From Aureimonas sp. SK2 (GTDB lineage Bacteria > Pseudomonadota > Alphaproteobacteria > Rhizobiales > Rhizobiaceae), in NCBI RefSeq assembly GCF_029813115.1, contig NZ_JAPZDS010000027.1, positions 1-32,077 on the forward strand: DNA of 32,077 nt, written 5' to 3'. Numbering within the stretch: position 1 is the stretch's first letter; each line of letters begins with the position of its first letter. A program made the translations under genes and the position numbers. Positions 31,381 through 32,077 of this stretch are shown piece by piece. The notes beneath the pieces are model-generated. The model did not search any database and was not told the DNA's origin. It worked only from the letters and a program-made list of their open reading frames with translations.

Positions 31381-31569
31381 ATGGGCACCTACATCGCATT
31401 CCTTCTCCTTGGCGGCCTGGTGGCCCTATTCAGCATCATGGGGCTGAAGGAGTTGGGGCTTCACCTGTCGGAAGGCGCATCGATGGCGCTGATCGCTGCC
31501 TCGACGCTCTACTCGGCCGAGCTGTTCAAGTTCCTCGAGCGCCGCATCGGCCGCTACCCGCGGCCTTAA
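31381..31569 (+). CDS. Small membrane protein (62 aa), unrecognised
   Basis: It begins MGTYIAFLLLGGLVALFSIM (one clear helix), with a second weaker hydrophobic segment (GASMALIAASTLYSAELFKF) and a basic end LERRIGRYPRP. A textbook SD, GAGGAG, stands six bases before the ATG. Two short helices with a basic tail are seen in holin-like and other small membrane proteins, but nothing identifies it. A strong terminator follows. Confidence 0.6.
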   Translation: MGTYIAFLLLGGLVALFSIMGLKELGLHLSEGASMALIAASTLYSAELFKFLERRIGRYPRP

Positions 31570-31592
31570 CGTAACTCTATAATATCTGGCAG

Positions 31593-31625
31593 AAGGCGTT
31601 CCCTTTTATGGGGGCGCCTTTTCTA
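31593..31625 (+). terminator. Rho-independent terminator
   Basis: The stem AAGGCG (31593-31598) pairs with CGCCTT (31615-31620), extended by TCCC/GGGG pairing, with a TTTTA loop and TTTTCT after it. It ends the unit containing the small membrane-protein gene. Confidence 0.75.
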
Positions 31626-31647
31626 ATTCTCCATAAAGCAGGCCGGT

Positions 31648-32077
31648 ATGCGGATTTGGGAGTCCATAAAAGACAAGTGGCTGGCAGTCTATACAGTCTG
31701 GGAGATTTTTCGGGACTCAAGTTGGCAAGTCAAGGCTAGCTTATTCGTTTGCGCCTTTGTGGTTGCATCGTTCTTCACTGTAACATTCCTGGCAGCGTTG
31801 GGTGTATTATTTGGTGGATTGGCGTCCATTTGCGCCATCCATGAAGAATACGATGCCTCCAAGGTGTTTACGGCAATTGGCACCGTCATTGCAGTCGCAG
31901 CGACAGCTTGGGGTGTCATAGTTGTAACACCTAAGATCAATCAGGCGCTTCGTATATATACGGAAACCACAGCATTTCAGGCAGCTCCAGAGTCTAGATT
32001 AGACCACCAACAAAGCGCAAGGGCTATCCGGGTTATTCAGGTATGCGGGAACAGCCAGTCACGACTGCTAATGGGCT
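31648..32077 (+). CDS. Partial membrane protein running off the right edge
   Basis: The frame from ATG 31648 is open to the end of the window (143 codons, no stop): MRIWESIKDKWLAVYTVWEI, then two hydrophobic spans at about 31-55 (ASLFVCAFVVASFFTVTFLA) and 73-93 (VFTAIGTVIAVAATAWGVIV), and a polar tail with QALRIYTETTAFQAAPESRL. Base content is visibly more AT-rich than the genes to the left, suggesting a different origin. The start has only a weak purine stretch before it. No family is recognised. It follows the terminator at 31593-31625, so it is a separate unit. Confidence 0.55.
   Translation, partial: MRIWESIKDKWLAVYTVWEIFRDSSWQVKASLFVCAFVVASFFTVTFLAALGVLFGGLASICAIHEEYDASKVFTAIGTVIAVAATAWGVIVVTPKINQALRIYTETTAFQAAPESRLDHQQSARAIRVIQVCGNSQSRLLMG

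Noticed and set aside
1-32077. CRISPR arrays, tRNA or rRNA genes
   Set aside because: No regularly spaced direct repeats, no cas-like genes, and no tRNA or rRNA-like stretches were found on either strand by reading.

Overview
The window is GC-rich DNA from an alphaproteobacterium, most likely of the order Hyphomicrobiales (Rhizobiales). The main clue is an Omp25/RopB-type outer-membrane beta-barrel protein with the ALAADVVYEEP signal-peptide region typical of that order. An ArgP/ArgO-type lysine export locus and an extracytoplasmic-sigma-like GGAAC-N16-CGATT promoter agree with this. I cannot name the genus. The density of insertion sequences, a serine resolvase, a toxin-antitoxin pair and several orphan genes point to a plasmid or a chromosomal accessory island.

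Layout. (1) 1-2582: the end of a TetR-type regulator, a decayed IS3-family element, and an intact IS6-family element whose insertion cut both the IS3 element and the next gene. (2) 2519-5934 (minus): a lipoprotein alpha/beta hydrolase overlapping a DUF3772-type MscS channel gene that has lost its 3' end. (3) 6038-14174: a TetR repressor diverging from an RND efflux operon with two adaptor lipoproteins (TriABC-like), an AcrB-family pump, a type II NADH dehydrogenase and a TetR gene with an in-frame stop. (4) 14253-15088: an IS6 copy whose transposase has Lys in place of the catalytic Glu. (5) 15172-18305: a DHDPS-family aldolase and two LysE-type exporters, divergent from an ArgP-like LysR regulator. 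(6) 18430-20662: a second IS3-family element and an IS5-family element with a TAA target duplication. (7) 20693-25994: a second lipoprotein hydrolase overlapping a DUF4105 (Lnb-like) membrane protein, a short HTH protein, a 47-codon membrane ORF, the Omp25-like porin, a PRC-barrel protein, and a TetR regulator truncated by IS6. (8) 25963-26995: stacked IS remnants and a third full IS6 copy. (9) 27134-32077: a membrane protein, a serine resolvase with a 22-bp palindrome upstream, a VapBC-type pair, a run of unrecognised small genes, and an AT-richer membrane-protein gene leaving the right edge.

Working together: the efflux operon and its TetR form one drug/solvent export unit, probably using a TolC-like channel encoded elsewhere. 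The lysine block forms a second regulator-exporter unit. The two hydrolase-membrane-protein pairs are paralogous cell-envelope units.

The most unusual signal is a pair of related palindromic elements of about 40 bp. One lies inside each IS3-family transposase gene, and each breaks its host gene. They look like copies of a small mobile repeat.
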